Shown here: positions 34,499 through 53,091 of the stretch, piece after piece | How positions within the stretch are numbered: position 1 is the first letter of the stretch | Layout: each line of letters begins with the position of its first letter | NCBI RefSeq assembly: GCF_019203965.1 | Contig: NZ_CP076448.1 | Span: 2,495,001 to 2,559,000, forward strand | DNA: 64,000 nt | DNA from: Elioraea tepida | Lineage (GTDB): Bacteria; Pseudomonadota; Alphaproteobacteria; Acetobacterales; Acetobacteraceae | Direction of reading: 5' to 3' | Position numbers and translations under genes: made by a program | The notes under the pieces: generated by a model | What the model saw: the letters and a program-made list of their open reading frames with translations, nothing else | Told to the model about the DNA's origin: nothing | Database searches by the model: none

Positions 34499-34572
34499 GC
34501 GGGTGTAGCTCAATGGCAGAGCCCCAGCCTTCCAAGCTGGTTGTGCGGGTTCGATTCCCGTCACCCGCTCCA
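34499..34572 (+). tRNA. tRNA-Gly (anticodon TCC)
   Basis: 74 bases including CCA. The acceptor stem GCGGGTG pairs with CACCCGC, with discriminator T. The anticodon stem-loop CCAGC-CTTCCAA-GCTGG gives anticodon TCC, and the T arm is GGGTTCGATTCCC. It sits 78 bases after tRNA-Tyr and 75 bases before tuf1, so it is presumably processed from the same transcript. Confidence 0.97.
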
Positions 34573-34647
34573 GCCCGTTCGCGGGCCTGACCGCCCCCTC
34601 CCACCTCACCCTCCGAACAACAACCCAGAGCGCGACGAGGACAACCC

Positions 34648-35838
34648 ATGGCGAAGGCGAAGTTTGAGCGGACGAAGCCGCACTGCAACATTGGGACGAT
34701 TGGTCATGTGGATCATGGGAAGACGTCGTTGACTGCGGCGATTACGAAGGTTTTGGCGAAGAGTGGTGGAGCGACGTATATGGCGTATGATCAGATTGAC
34801 AAGGCGCCTGAGGAGCGTGCGCGTGGGATTACGATTTCGACGGCGCATGTGGAGTATGAGACTGCGAAGCGGCACTATGCGCATGTGGATTGTCCTGGTC
34901 ATGCTGACTATGTGAAGAACATGATTACTGGTGCTGCGCAGATGGACGGGGCGATCCTTGTTGTGTCTGCGGCGGATGGTCCGATGCCTCAGACGCGTGA
35001 GCATATTCTGTTGGCGCGTCAGGTTGGGGTTCCTGCGCTTGTGGTGTTCATGAACAAGGTGGACATGGTGGACGATCCGGAGCTTCTGGATCTTGTGGAG
35101 CTTGAGGTTCGGGAGCTTTTGAAGAGCTATCAGTTCCCTGGGGACGACATTCCTGTGATCCGTGGGTCTGCTCTGTGCGCGCTTGAGGACCGCAACCCCG
35201 AGATTGGGGAGCAGGCGATCCTGAAGCTGATGGATGCGGTGGACACGTATATTCCGCAGCCTGAGCGTGCGAAGGACCGTCCGTTCCTGATGCCGATCGA
35301 GGACGTGTTCTCGATCTCCGGCCGCGGCACGGTGGTGACGGGGCGTGTCGAGCGGGGCGTCATCAAGGTCGGGGACGAGGTGGAGATCGTCGGGCTTCGT
35401 CCGACGGTGAAGACGACGGTGACGGGTGTGGAGATGTTCCGCAAGCTGCTCGACAGCGGCGAGGCGGGGGACAACATCGGGGCGCTGCTGCGCGGCACCA
35501 AGCGCGAGGAGGTGGAGCGCGGCCAGGTTCTGGCGGCGCCTGGGTCGATCACGCCGCACACCAAGTTCCTGGCCGAGGCCTACATCCTGACCAAGGAGGA
35601 GGGGGGTCGGCACACGCCGTTCTTCTCCAACTACCGGCCGCAGTTCTACTTCCGCACCACCGACGTCACCGGCGTCGTCACCCTGCCCGAGGGCACCGAG
35701 ATGGTGATGCCCGGCGACAATGTCCGGATGGAGGTGTCGCTGATCGCCCCGATCGCCATGGACGAAGGCCTCCGCTTCGCCATCCGCGAAGGCGGAAGAA
35801 CCGTCGGCGCAGGCGTCGTCACCAAAATCCTCCAGTAA
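34648..35838 (+). CDS. tuf: Elongation factor Tu, copy 1
   Basis: 396 residues. GTPase motifs are [11 protein letters not shown] (P-loop), DCPGHADYV and NKVDMVDD; domains 2 and 3 are complete. EF-Tu brings aminoacyl-tRNA to the ribosome. It follows tRNA-Gly. The gene is nearly identical to the second copy at 50,812 (same protein; one silent difference seen, C at 35475 against T at 51639). The first ~600 bases use T- and G-ending codons (ATT, GGT, CAT, CCT, GTT), while the last third uses C-ending codons like the rest of the genome. Confidence 0.99.
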   Translation: MAKAKFERTKPHCNIGTIGHVDHGKTSLTAAITKVLAKSGGATYMAYDQIDKAPEERARGITISTAHVEYETAKRHYAHVDCPGHADYVKNMITGAAQMDGAILVVSAADGPMPQTREHILLARQVGVPALVVFMNKVDMVDDPELLDLVELEVRELLKSYQFPGDDIPVIRGSALCALEDRNPEIGEQAILKLMDAVDTYIPQPERAKDRPFLMPIEDVFSISGRGTVVTGRVERGVIKVGDEVEIVGLRPTVKTTVTGVEMFRKLLDSGEAGDNIGALLRGTKREEVERGQVLAAPGSITPHTKFLAEAYILTKEEGGRHTPFFSNYRPQFYFRTTDVTGVVTLPEGTEMVMPGDNVRMEVSLIAPIAMDEGLRFAIREGGRTVGAGVVTKILQ

Positions 35839-36221
35839 GAGGGGGGCGATCGGGTCGGGCAGGCCGGGAGGAGGGGCATCGTTCCACTTCGGAGGGTGGT
35901 CCTCTCGTTCCGGCCATCCCTCCCGATCCGTGCGCCAGAGGGTGCTCGGCTCGCGACGCCTTGCCCGTCTGTCCTTGCAGCGCCTGCCTGGACGGGTCCG
36001 CGGGGCGAGGGCGCACGCCGGCTCGGGCGCTCTCAGAGCCGCGGCTCCCCGTCGGCCGCCCTTGCCCGAGGGCGCCAGGGTGCAGCGGGGTGCCGACACG
36101 CGCGAGGGGGCGCCCGCACCCTTGTCGTGCGCCGACGGATCGGGCAGGAAAGCGGCGTGTGGTGCCGGTGCCGCCGCTTGCGTTTGCCCCCGGGCGATCG
36201 CATCTGGCGTGCGGGGGCCGG
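35839..36221. other. Intergenic region between tuf1 and tRNA-Trp
   Basis: 383 bases without a supported gene. It follows the tuf1 stop and leads to the tRNA-Trp gene. I see no clear intrinsic terminator (no stem followed by a T-run) and no good TTGACA box. A promoter for the tRNA-Trp-secE-nusG unit is expected here, but I cannot place it. Confidence 0.5.
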
Positions 36222-36298
36222 AGGGGTGTAGCTCAATTGGCTAGAGCGCCGGTCTCCAAAACCGGAGGTTGGGGGTTCGAGACCCTCCACCCCTGCCA
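36222..36298 (+). tRNA. tRNA-Trp (anticodon CCA)
   Basis: 77 bases including 3' CCA. The acceptor stem AGGGGTG pairs with CACCCCT, with discriminator G. The anticodon stem-loop CCGGT-CTCCAAA-ACCGG gives CCA, and the T arm is GGGGGTTCGAGACCCTC. It is located immediately ahead of secE, the standard place for tRNA-Trp in proteobacteria. Confidence 0.97.
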
Positions 36299-36385
36299 CG
36301 CGCTCCTTCCGCGCCGGCGCGCGGCTGACATCACGCCGGGGAAGGGAGCCTTCGGCAGGCACCGCATTCTTGGGAGAAGGGCACG

Positions 36386-36583
36386 ATGGCTCGACCAGAT
36401 CCGGCACTGTTCGTGCGCCAGGTACGGCAGGAGGTGGCGAAGGTCACCTGGCCGTCGCGCAAGGAGACGCTGATCACCACCGGGCTCGTCGTCCTGCTGT
36501 CGATCCTCGCCGCCACCTTCTTCTTCATCGTCGACCAGATCATCGGCTTCGGCGTCCGCGCCATCTTCGGTTTCGGTGCCTGA
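36386..36583 (+). CDS. secE: Preprotein translocase subunit SecE
   Basis: 65 residues, the short alphaproteobacterial form with one membrane helix (ITTGLVVLLSILAATFFFIV, about 30-49). The amphipathic segment before it holds the family motif EVAKVTWPSRKET. SecE clamps the two halves of SecY in the inner-membrane translocon. It is directly followed by nusG, 25 bases away, as in most bacteria. Confidence 0.96.
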   Translation: MARPDPALFVRQVRQEVAKVTWPSRKETLITTGLVVLLSILAATFFFIVDQIIGFGVRAIFGFGA

Positions 36584-36608
36584 GACGCGAGGCCAGGAGG
36601 AACCGCCC

Positions 36609-37202
36609 ATGAGCACCCGCACGGATCCTGGTCTGCCGCCCGTCCGTCCGGTGGCGCCCCCGTCCGCCGCCGGCCGCAAGCGTTGGTACGTCATCCACGT
36701 CTACTCCGGCTTCGAGAAGAAGGTCGCGCAGGACATCCGCAAGCAGGCCGAACAGAAGGGGCTTGCCGACAAGTTCGACGAGATCCTCGTGCCGATGGAG
36801 GAGGTGGTCGAGCTTCGCCGCGGACAGAAGGTCGCGGGCGAACGGAAGTTCTTCCCGGGCTATGTTCTGGTGCGGATGGAGATGACCGACGACACCTGGC
36901 ATCTCGTGAAGAACACGCCGAAGGTGACGAACTTCCTCGGCGGCAAGGGGCGGCCGAGCCCGATCAGCGACGCCGAGGCAGAGCGGATCGTCAAGGCGGT
37001 CCAGGAAGGGGTGGAGAAGCCCCGACCCTCGGTGGTGTTCGAGGTCGGCGAGCAGGTCCGCGTCGCCGACGGCCCCTTTACGAGCTTCAACGGCGTCGTC
37101 GAGGAAGTCGACGAGGAGAAGGGGCGGGTCAAGGTGTCGGTCTCCATCTTCGGCCGCGCCACCCCGGTCGAGCTCGAGTACGGTCAGGTCGAGAAGGTCT
37201 GA
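36609..37202 (+). CDS. nusG: Transcription termination/antitermination protein NusG
   Basis: 197 residues. The NGN domain starts at [18 protein letters not shown]; the linker and C-terminal KOW domain ([20 protein letters not shown]) follow. A proline-rich N-terminal extension of about 22 residues precedes the NGN domain. NusG binds the RNA polymerase clamp and couples transcription with Rho or with ribosomal protein S10. ATG 36609 follows an AGGAGG site; an upstream in-frame start would add 11 residues overlapping the secE end. Confidence 0.97.
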   Translation: MSTRTDPGLPPVRPVAPPSAAGRKRWYVIHVYSGFEKKVAQDIRKQAEQKGLADKFDEILVPMEEVVELRRGQKVAGERKFFPGYVLVRMEMTDDTWHLVKNTPKVTNFLGGKGRPSPISDAEAERIVKAVQEGVEKPRPSVVFEVGEQVRVADGPFTSFNGVVEEVDEEKGRVKVSVSIFGRATPVELEYGQVEKV

Positions 37203-37242
37203 CGGCCAGATCGGGCCGGGAAGGGGCAAGGGGGGCTCGGAG

Positions 37243-38145
37243 ATGGCGCACGCGTCTGCCGTGCGGCTGCCGACACGGCGGCGCCTGATGCGCGGGCTTG
37301 CCGCCGCGGGCGTGTCGCTATTCGCCGGGGCATCGAAGGCGTTCGGGCTCGAGCCTGCCTACCGGCTCGCCGTCGTCCCGTATCGCGTGCCGCTCGAGAG
37401 CTGGCAGGGGCCGCCCTTGCGGATCGCCGTTCTCGCCGACCTGCATGTCGGCGAGCCGTTCATGCCCCCCCAACGGGTCGCCGATATCGTCGCCCGAACC
37501 AATGCGCTGGCGCCTGATCTCGTCGTGCTGCCCGGCGACTTCGCGCCCGGGCTGAGAAGCCTCCGCCCTGCGACCTGCCGGCACGAGGCCTGGGCGGCGG
37601 AGCTTGCCCGGCTTGAGGCGCCGCTCGGAGCCCATGCTGTCCTCGGCAACCACGATTGGTGGGAGGCCGGAGGTCCGGGGCCGATCCGGGCCGCTCTGCG
37701 CTCGGCCGGTGTGCGGGTCTATGAGAACGAGGCAGAGCCCCTGGTTCATCGCGGCCAGCGCTTCTGGCTCGCCGGCACGGACAGCGCGATGGCGCGGCCG
37801 CTCGGACGCGGCCGGTACGCCGGGGCTGACGACCTTCCCCGTGCGCTCGCGCGTGTGACCGACGAGTCGCCGGTGATCCTGATGGCGCACGAGCCTGACC
37901 TGTTCCGGCGCGTGCCAGGCCGCGTCGGCCTGACGATCTCCGGCCACACCCATGGCGGGCAGGTACGACTGCCCGGCCTCGGCGGGCCGGTTGCGCACGC
38001 GCCGCAGGCAGGACGCTACGTGCACGGACATATCCGCGATCGCGGCCGGCATCTCGTCGTCTCGGGCGGGCTCGGCTTCTCGGTTCTGCCTGTCCGGCTC
38101 GGCGTGCCGCCTGAAATCACCCTGATCGAGGTGACGTCCGCCTGA
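37243..38145 (+). CDS. Metallophosphoesterase with probable export signal
   Basis: 300 residues of calcineurin-like fold. Motifs visible are VLADLHVG (D66, H68), LPGDF (98-102), LGNHDWW (134-140) and SGHTHGGQV. The N-terminus [20 protein letters not shown] resembles a twin-arginine or Sec signal, so it may act outside the cytoplasm. YaeI/YkuE-type members are phosphodiesterases of uncertain substrate. It sits on the same strand between nusG and rplK, a position normally empty in the conserved operon. rplK has its own promoter downstream. Confidence 0.87.
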   Translation: MAHASAVRLPTRRRLMRGLAAAGVSLFAGASKAFGLEPAYRLAVVPYRVPLESWQGPPLRIAVLADLHVGEPFMPPQRVADIVARTNALAPDLVVLPGDFAPGLRSLRPATCRHEAWAAELARLEAPLGAHAVLGNHDWWEAGGPGPIRAALRSAGVRVYENEAEPLVHRGQRFWLAGTDSAMARPLGRGRYAGADDLPRALARVTDESPVILMAHEPDLFRRVPGRVGLTISGHTHGGQVRLPGLGGPVAHAPQAGRYVHGHIRDRGRHLVVSGGLGFSVLPVRLGVPPEITLIEVTSA

Positions 38146-38245
38146 GGGGGGTCCCCAGGGCTGGACGGGCCTGTGGTCGGGCGGGTTCCGCCGCATGCCA
38201 GGGGTGCGGGCCGGTCGTCCCGTCCCCGAGTTGGCGTTTTCGCGC

Positions 38246-38274
38246 TGGACAGATGGTCTCGCGCGCTCTATACG
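38246..38274 (+). promoter_or_regulatory. Sigma70-like promoter for rplK-rplA
   Basis: TGGACA (38246-38251), a 17-base spacer and TATACG (38269-38274), about 90 bases ahead of rplK. This restarts transcription of the L11 operon after the inserted metallophosphoesterase gene. Confidence 0.6.
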
Positions 38275-38365
38275 CCGCCTCCTCGCAAACATGACGGGAC
38301 GCGGGAGGGTGCGCGCGGGCGCCCCGCTTGGACCGCGGCCCCCTGGACCCAGGGGCTGGCACCTT

Positions 38366-38800
38366 ATGGCGAAAAAGATCGTCGGCTACATCAAGCTGCA
38401 GATTCCGGCGGGCAAGGCGAACCCGTCGCCTCCGGTCGGGCCGGCGCTCGGCCAGCGCGGCCTCAACATCATGCAGTTCTGCAAGGAGTTCAACGCGGCG
38501 ACGCAGGGCCTTGAGCCCGGCACGCCCACCCCGGTCGTGATCACGGCCTATGCGGATCGGTCCTTCACCTTTGTCACGAAGACACCCCCGAACACCTACT
38601 TCCTGCTGAAGGCCGCCAAGATCGAGAAGGGCAGCCAGACCGCCGGCAAGGGGCCGAGGGTCGGCCGCGTGACGCGGTCGCAACTGCGCGAGATCGCGAA
38701 GATCAAGATGAAGGATATGAACTGCTACGACGAGGAGGCGGCGATCCGGATGCTTGCAGGATCCGCTCGGTCGATGGGCCTCGAGGTCGTGGAGGGCTAA
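38366..38800 (+). CDS. rplK: 50S ribosomal protein L11
   Basis: 144 residues. The N-terminal domain [20 protein letters not shown] carries the proline-rich [19 protein letters not shown] segment of the thiostrepton site. The C-terminal RNA-binding domain follows, with [19 protein letters not shown]11 forms the GTPase-associated centre with 23S rRNA. ATG 38366 is chosen because it starts the universal MAKK N-terminus; the frame is open further upstream. rplA follows three bases later. Confidence 0.98.
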   Translation: MAKKIVGYIKLQIPAGKANPSPPVGPALGQRGLNIMQFCKEFNAATQGLEPGTPTPVVITAYADRSFTFVTKTPPNTYFLLKAAKIEKGSQTAGKGPRVGRVTRSQLREIAKIKMKDMNCYDEEAAIRMLAGSARSMGLEVVEG

Positions 38801-38803
38801 GCG

Positions 38804-39535
38804 ATGGCGAGCGCGAAGGGAAGGGCGGCGGCCCAGGGCCGCGTCGCTCGCGGCAAGCGGCTTCGGGCCCTCTACCAGGGGTTTGATCGGTCGAAGGCCT
38901 ATCCGCTCGCCGAGGCCGTTAGGATCGCCAAGGCCAACGCCACGGCCAAGTTCGACGAGACGATCGAGATCTCGATGAATCTCGGGATCGACCCGCGCCA
39001 CGCCGACCAGACGGTGCGCGGCATGCTCAGCCTGCCGAACGGCACCGGCAAGACCCTGCGTGTGGCGGTGTTCGCGAAGGGTGCGAAGGCCGAGGAGGCG
39101 AAGGCGGCCGGGGCGGATATCGTCGGCGCCGAGGACCTCGCCGAGATGGTGCAGTCGGGCAAGGTCGATTTCGACCGCTGCATCGCCACCCCCGACATGA
39201 TGGCGCTTGTCGGCCGGCTCGGTAAGGTGCTCGGCCCGCGCGGCCTGATGCCGAACCCGAAGCTCGGGACGGTGACGATGGACGTGAAGGGTGCGGTTGC
39301 CGCGGCGAAGGCCGGCCAGGTCGAGTTCCGTGCCGAGAAGGCCGGGATCGTCCACGCCGGGATCGGCAAGGCATCGTTCCCGGAGGAGAAGATCCTCGAG
39401 AATGCGCGCGCCTTCATCGAGGCAATCCAGCGCGCGAAGCCGGCGGGGGCGAAGGGCACGTACGTGAAGAAGGTGTCATTGTCCTCGACGATGGGTCCCG
39501 GCGTGAAGGTGGATGTCGCGTCGCTGACGAGCTGA
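38804..39535 (+). CDS. rplA: 50S ribosomal protein L1
   Basis: 243 residues. L1 signatures are [31 protein letters not shown] and the C-terminal [20 protein letters not shown]1 forms the mobile stalk at the E site. In many bacteria it represses its own operon by binding the rplK leader; I did not identify that leader structure here. It starts three bases after rplK. Confidence 0.98.
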   Translation: MASAKGRAAAQGRVARGKRLRALYQGFDRSKAYPLAEAVRIAKANATAKFDETIEISMNLGIDPRHADQTVRGMLSLPNGTGKTLRVAVFAKGAKAEEAKAAGADIVGAEDLAEMVQSGKVDFDRCIATPDMMALVGRLGKVLGPRGLMPNPKLGTVTMDVKGAVAAAKAGQVEFRAEKAGIVHAGIGKASFPEEKILENARAFIEAIQRAKPAGAKGTYVKKVSLSSTMGPGVKVDVASLTS

Positions 39536-39936
39536 GGAGAGGTTTCGCCGGAGCCCTTTGGGCCGAGGCGTGAGGATTGCCGCATCCGCCTCAGGGCGGG
39601 TTCGGCAAGGACGGAGGGTTGGCAGGTTTCGCCTCCCTCCACACCTGTCCGAGACCGCATGTGCCGCGCTCCTCGTGAAAGGGCCGGCTTGAAGGGGGAA
39701 GCCCCGCAGGCGGTAGACAGGGGAACGGGTCCGGGCACTCGGCGCCGGTCTGCCGGCCGGAGGCGGGTGTGTTTTCCGGTTCCTGGTCTTCTGCGTCTGG
39801 ACAGGCGAACCGGGCCGCGGGTCCGGTTGGGCCGAGGCGGGTCGCCAGTCCAGCCGGGGTCGTGGTCGGTGGGAACGCGGCCGGTCCGGCGTGCCATCGG
39901 GGCATGTGCGGGCGGTCGCAGCGATGGAGACGGGAC
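39536..39936 (+). promoter_or_regulatory. rplJ leader region
   Basis: 401 non-coding bases between rplA and the GTG start of rplJ. In bacteria this interval carries the L10-leader RNA, to which the L10-L12 complex binds to repress translation. GC-rich repeats that can pair are present (for example GGTCTGCCGGCCGGAGGC near 39746-39763), but I have not folded the whole region. No sigma70 promoter is clear. The assignment rests mainly on position and length. Confidence 0.45.
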
Positions 39937-40455
39937 GTGGACCGACTCGAGAAGAGGGAAGCTGTCGCCTCTCTCGCCTCGGTGTTCGCCGAGACGTCGA
40001 TCGTCGTCGTCACGCGCAACGCGGGCCTGACGGTGGCGGAGGTGTCGGAGCTGCGCCGACGGATGAGAGAGGCGGGGGTGACCTACAAGGTGGCCAAGAA
40101 CCGCCTTGCCCGTCTCGCCCTCAAGGGCACCCGGTTCGACGGCATCTCGCCGCTGCTTCAGGGCCCGACCGCCCTCGTCTGGGCGAAGGACCCCGTGGCC
40201 GCGGCGAAGACCACCGTCGAGTTCGCCAAGACCAACGAGAAGCTGGAGATCGTGGGCGGCGCTCTGGGCGCGCAGACGTTGAACGCCGAGGGCATCAAGG
40301 CGCTTGCCGAGCTGCCCTCGATCGAGGCGCTGCGGGCCAAGCTGCTCGGCCTTCTGGTCAGCCCGGCAACTCGCCTGGCGGGCGTGCTGCAGGCTCCTGC
40401 GGGGCAGGTGGCGCGGGTGCTTCAGGCCTACGCGAAGAAGGGCGAGGCAGCCTGA
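39937..40455 (+). CDS. rplJ: 50S ribosomal protein L10
   Basis: 172 residues. The N-terminal rRNA-binding domain has KREAVASLASVFAETSIVVV and VTYKVAKNRLARLALKGT. The C-terminal helix binds L12 dimers. Translation begins at GTG 39937 (VDRLEKREAV), preceded by GGAG; the frame upstream is open but not L10-like. L10 is the base of the L7/L12 stalk and the autoregulator of this operon. Confidence 0.97.
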   Translation: MDRLEKREAVASLASVFAETSIVVVTRNAGLTVAEVSELRRRMREAGVTYKVAKNRLARLALKGTRFDGISPLLQGPTALVWAKDPVAAAKTTVEFAKTNEKLEIVGGALGAQTLNAEGIKALAELPSIEALRAKLLGLLVSPATRLAGVLQAPAGQVARVLQAYAKKGEAA

Positions 40456-40562
40456 GGGGATGACCCGTGCCGTCCGGCGAGCCTCGCCGGGCGGAGGCAG
40501 AGACAGGAACCGATGGCTTTCCGGAACGCTCCGGACGGCCGAGATGAAGAGGACGAAACGCG

Positions 40563-40955
40563 ATGGCTGATCTTGCGAAGCTCGTCGACGAGCTCTCCAA
40601 CCTGACCGTGCTCGAGGCTGCCGAGCTTGCGAAGATGCTCGAGGAGAAGTGGGGTGTGTCGGCGGCCGCACCGGTGGCCGTGGCAGCGGTCGCTGGCGCG
40701 CCCGCGGCGGCGGCCGCTGCGGCGGCTCCGGCGGCGGAGGCCCAGACCGAGTTCACCGTGATCCTGGCCAAGGCGGGCGACAAGAAGATCAACGTGATCA
40801 AGGAGGTCCGCACGGTGACGGGGCTTGGGCTGAAGGAGGCGAAGGATCTCGTCGAGGGCGCGCCGAAGGAGCTGAAGTCGGGCGTCAGCAAGGAGGAGGC
40901 CGAGAAGATCAAGAAGCTCCTCGAGGAGGCCGGAGCGACAGTCGAGATCAAGTGA
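40563..40955 (+). CDS. rplL: 50S ribosomal protein L7/L12
   Basis: 130 residues. It has an N-terminal dimerisation domain ([20 protein letters not shown]), an alanine-rich hinge (about 37-60) and a C-terminal factor-binding domain with [21 protein letters not shown]12 dimers recruit and activate translation GTPases. It follows rplJ by 107 bases; a hairpin separates it from rpoB. Confidence 0.98.
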   Translation: MADLAKLVDELSNLTVLEAAELAKMLEEKWGVSAAAPVAVAAVAGAPAAAAAAAAPAAEAQTEFTVILAKAGDKKINVIKEVRTVTGLGLKEAKDLVEGAPKELKSGVSKEEAEKIKKLLEEAGATVEIK

Positions 40956-41001
40956 TTTCGGCGCGCTCCCTCCAGGAAGCGGCTTCGGCCGCGACAGGCG
41001 A

Positions 41002-41030
41002 CCGGGCGGGGACGACCCTTCTCCGCCCGG
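41002..41030 (+). promoter_or_regulatory. Hairpin between rplL and rpoB (attenuator or RNase III site)
   Basis: CCGGGCGG (41002-41009) pairs perfectly with CCGCCCGG (41023-41030) around a 13-base loop. No T-run follows, so it is not a strong terminator. In E. coli this interval carries a partial terminator and an RNase III cleavage site that set the ratio of ribosomal proteins to polymerase; a similar role is inferred. Confidence 0.45.
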
Positions 41031-41109
41031 CCGACCGTATTTGCGCAACCGGCCGCGCCGAGCCTGGCCGGGCAGGGTCGCCATCTCTCAGCTGATGCGG
41101 GGGGTCTCG

Positions 41110-49536
<8,427 letters not shown>

Positions 49537-49633
49537 GCGCCGCCGCTCCGGGCCGGGCGGCGTATGCCATGCACGGCAGACGGTGCAGCCATTCCGGCCC
49601 GCATACCCTGGCCGTTAGGGCGTGGGGCGATGC

Positions 49634-49662
49634 TTGACAGGGAGATGACCCCTTCGTAGGTT
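49634..49662 (+). promoter_or_regulatory. Sigma70 promoter of the str/S10 cluster (rpsL promoter)
   Basis: TTGACA (49634-49639), a 17-base spacer and TAGGTT (49657-49662). The start of rpsL lies about 215 bases downstream, so the message has a long leader. The -35 flank TTGACAGGGAGATGACC is nearly the same as at the rpsM promoter. The rest of the 49,537-49,876 interval shows no gene. Confidence 0.65.
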
Positions 49663-49876
49663 CCGCGCCCTCGATCCGGCCCGCGGGCGCGGTGCGGGCG
49701 AGATGGTTTGGACATGATTCGGCTCCGGTGCCGCCCCCCTCGTCCGAGCGGGTGGCTGAGGTCGGAGACGGGTTGAGCCAGCGGGCGGCGGCCGGCAGGT
49801 CGTTGCCCGCTTCGGTGTGTGGTGTGGGATCGTAAGCCGCTGCCGGGGAGGCGGGCGGCGAGCCGAGAGGGTGTGT

Positions 49877-50248
49877 ATGCCGACGATCAGCCAGCTGATC
49901 CGCAAGGAGCGCCAGGACAAGCGCAAGCGGAACAAGGTGCCGGCGCTTCAGGGCTGCCCGCAGAAGCGCGGCGTGTGCACGCGCGTCTACACGACCACGC
50001 CCAAGAAGCCGAATTCGGCGCTGCGCAAAGTGGCGAAGGTTCGGCTGACGAATGGCTACGAGGTCGTGTCGTACATCCCCGGAGAGGGGCACAACCTGCA
50101 GGAACACTCGGTGGTGATGATCCGCGGCGGCCGGGTCAAAGACCTTCCCGGCGTGCGCTACCACATCCTGCGTGGCGTGCTCGACACGCAAGGGATCGCA
50201 AAGCGTCGCCAGCGCCGCTCGCTCTACGGCGCCAAGCGGCCGAAGTGA
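49877..50248 (+). CDS. rpsL: 30S ribosomal protein S12
   Basis: 123 residues. Decoding-centre loops are intact: [19 protein letters not shown] (K43) and [13 protein letters not shown] (K88). Both lysines match the streptomycin-sensitive form. The N-terminus [20 protein letters not shown] is slightly more basic than usual. The conserved ATG 49877 is chosen; 20 upstream in-frame codons are not S12-like. rpsG follows after 17 bases. Confidence 0.98.
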   Translation: MPTISQLIRKERQDKRKRNKVPALQGCPQKRGVCTRVYTTTPKKPNSALRKVAKVRLTNGYEVVSYIPGEGHNLQEHSVVMIRGGRVKDLPGVRYHILRGVLDTQGIAKRRQRRSLYGAKRPK

Positions 50249-50262
50249 CCGGGAGGAGGTGA

Positions 50263-50739
<477 letters not shown>

Positions 50740-50811
50740 GCGCACTCACCTTCTGACCACGCAACCCGGAACACGACCTGGCCCTGACCAGACGCCCTAC
50801 GGAGAACGACC

Positions 50812-52002
50812 ATGGCGAAGGCGAAGTTTGAGCGGACGAAGCCGCACTGCAACATTGGGACGATTGGTCATGTGGATCATGGGAAGACGTCGTTGACTGC
50901 GGCGATTACGAAGGTTTTGGCGAAGAGTGGTGGAGCGACGTATATGGCGTATGATCAGATTGACAAGGCGCCTGAGGAGCGTGCGCGTGGGATTACGATT
51001 TCGACGGCGCATGTGGAGTATGAGACTGCGAAGCGGCACTATGCGCATGTGGATTGTCCTGGTCATGCTGACTATGTGAAGAACATGATTACTGGTGCTG
51101 CGCAGATGGACGGGGCGATCCTTGTTGTGTCTGCGGCGGATGGTCCGATGCCTCAGACGCGTGAGCATATTCTGTTGGCGCGTCAGGTTGGGGTTCCTGC
51201 GCTTGTGGTGTTCATGAACAAGGTGGACATGGTGGACGATCCGGAGCTTCTGGATCTTGTGGAGCTTGAGGTTCGGGAGCTTTTGAAGAGCTATCAGTTC
51301 CCTGGGGACGACATTCCTGTGATCCGTGGGTCTGCTCTGTGCGCGCTTGAGGACCGCAACCCCGAGATTGGGGAGCAGGCGATCCTGAAGCTGATGGATG
51401 CGGTGGACACGTATATTCCGCAGCCTGAGCGTGCGAAGGACCGTCCGTTCCTGATGCCGATCGAGGACGTGTTCTCGATCTCCGGCCGCGGCACGGTGGT
51501 GACGGGGCGTGTCGAGCGGGGCGTCATCAAGGTCGGGGACGAGGTGGAGATCGTCGGGCTTCGTCCGACGGTGAAGACGACGGTGACGGGTGTGGAGATG
51601 TTCCGCAAGCTGCTCGACAGCGGCGAGGCGGGGGACAATATCGGGGCGCTGCTGCGCGGCACCAAGCGCGAGGAGGTGGAGCGCGGCCAGGTTCTGGCGG
51701 CGCCTGGGTCGATCACGCCGCACACCAAGTTCCTGGCCGAGGCCTACATCCTGACCAAGGAGGAGGGGGGTCGGCACACGCCGTTCTTCTCCAACTACCG
51801 GCCGCAGTTCTACTTCCGCACCACCGACGTCACCGGCGTCGTCACCCTGCCCGAGGGCACCGAGATGGTGATGCCCGGCGACAATGTCCGGATGGAGGTG
51901 TCGCTGATCGCCCCGATCGCCATGGACGAAGGCCTCCGCTTCGCCATCCGCGAAGGCGGAAGAACCGTCGGCGCAGGCGTCGTCACCAAAATCCTCCAGT
52001 AA
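50812..52002 (+). CDS. tuf: Elongation factor Tu, copy 2
   Basis: 396 residues, identical in protein sequence to copy 1 and differing in DNA at one site that I could find (silent AAC/AAT, T at 51639). Identity starts at the start codon and ends about ten bases after the stop, while the flanks are unrelated; that is the footprint of gene conversion. The same switch in codon usage occurs within the gene. It stands directly after rpsG and before rpsJ, the usual place for tuf but without fusA. Confidence 0.99.
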   Translation: MAKAKFERTKPHCNIGTIGHVDHGKTSLTAAITKVLAKSGGATYMAYDQIDKAPEERARGITISTAHVEYETAKRHYAHVDCPGHADYVKNMITGAAQMDGAILVVSAADGPMPQTREHILLARQVGVPALVVFMNKVDMVDDPELLDLVELEVRELLKSYQFPGDDIPVIRGSALCALEDRNPEIGEQAILKLMDAVDTYIPQPERAKDRPFLMPIEDVFSISGRGTVVTGRVERGVIKVGDEVEIVGLRPTVKTTVTGVEMFRKLLDSGEAGDNIGALLRGTKREEVERGQVLAAPGSITPHTKFLAEAYILTKEEGGRHTPFFSNYRPQFYFRTTDVTGVVTLPEGTEMVMPGDNVRMEVSLIAPIAMDEGLRFAIREGGRTVGAGVVTKILQ

Positions 52003-52090
52003 GAGGGGGCAGGCTGGGCGCAAGGGAACGTCGCAAGCGCCTGCGGCACAACGAGAGAGCGGCCGCCGGTGCGAGCGAGAGAGGGTGACG

Positions 52091-52399
<309 letters not shown>

Positions 52400-52409
52400 G
52401 GTCGGGGTG

Positions 52410-53090
52410 ATGCGCACAGGCGTGATCGCACGCAAGCTGGGCATGACCCGGCTGTTCGGAGAGGACGGGACGCATGTCCCCGTCACCGTGCTCCAGCTCG
52501 ACGAGGTTCAGGTGGTCGCCCACCGCACGGCGGAGAAGGACGGCTACACGGCCGTGCAGCTCGGCATCGGGCGGCGCAAGCCGAAGAACGTCTCGAAGGC
52601 GGAGCGGGGGCATTTCGCGAAGGCAAAGGTTGAACCGAAGGCGAAGCTCGTGGAGTTCCGCGTCTCTGCCGACGCTCTGCCCCCGATCGGGGCGGTTCTG
52701 AGCGCCGAGCATTTCGTGCTGGGGCAGAAGGTGGATGTCACCGGCACCACCAAGGGCAAGGGGTTCGCCGGCGCGATGAAGCGGTGGAACTTCCGCGGCC
52801 TCGAAGCCTCGCATGGCGTGTCGATCAGCCATCGCAGCCACGGCTCGACCGGCAACCGGCAGGACCCCGGCAAGGTGTTCAAGAACAAGAAGATGGCCGG
52901 GCATCTCGGCGTCGAGCGGGTCACCACGCAGAACCTCGAGGTGGCGGCCGTCGACGCAGCGCGCAACCTCCTGCTGGTGAAGGGGGCGGTGCCTGGCGCG
53001 AAAGGCTCTTATGTGCTCGTGCGCGATGCCGTGAAGGTGCCGCGGCCGGAGGCTGCACCTCTGCCTGCCGCGGTGAAGGCGGGGAGCTGA
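52410..53090 (+). CDS. rplC: 50S ribosomal protein L3
   Basis: 226 residues. The start [20 protein letters not shown] at ATG 52410 is preferred over GTG 52407. The long loop reaching the peptidyl transferase centre is [20 protein letters not shown] followed by [20 protein letters not shown]. rplD follows with one base between the genes. Confidence 0.97.
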   Translation: MRTGVIARKLGMTRLFGEDGTHVPVTVLQLDEVQVVAHRTAEKDGYTAVQLGIGRRKPKNVSKAERGHFAKAKVEPKAKLVEFRVSADALPPIGAVLSAEHFVLGQKVDVTGTTKGKGFAGAMKRWNFRGLEASHGVSISHRSHGSTGNRQDPGKVFKNKKMAGHLGVERVTTQNLEVAAVDAARNLLLVKGAVPGAKGSYVLVRDAVKVPRPEAAPLPAAVKAGS

Positions 53091-53091
53091 G

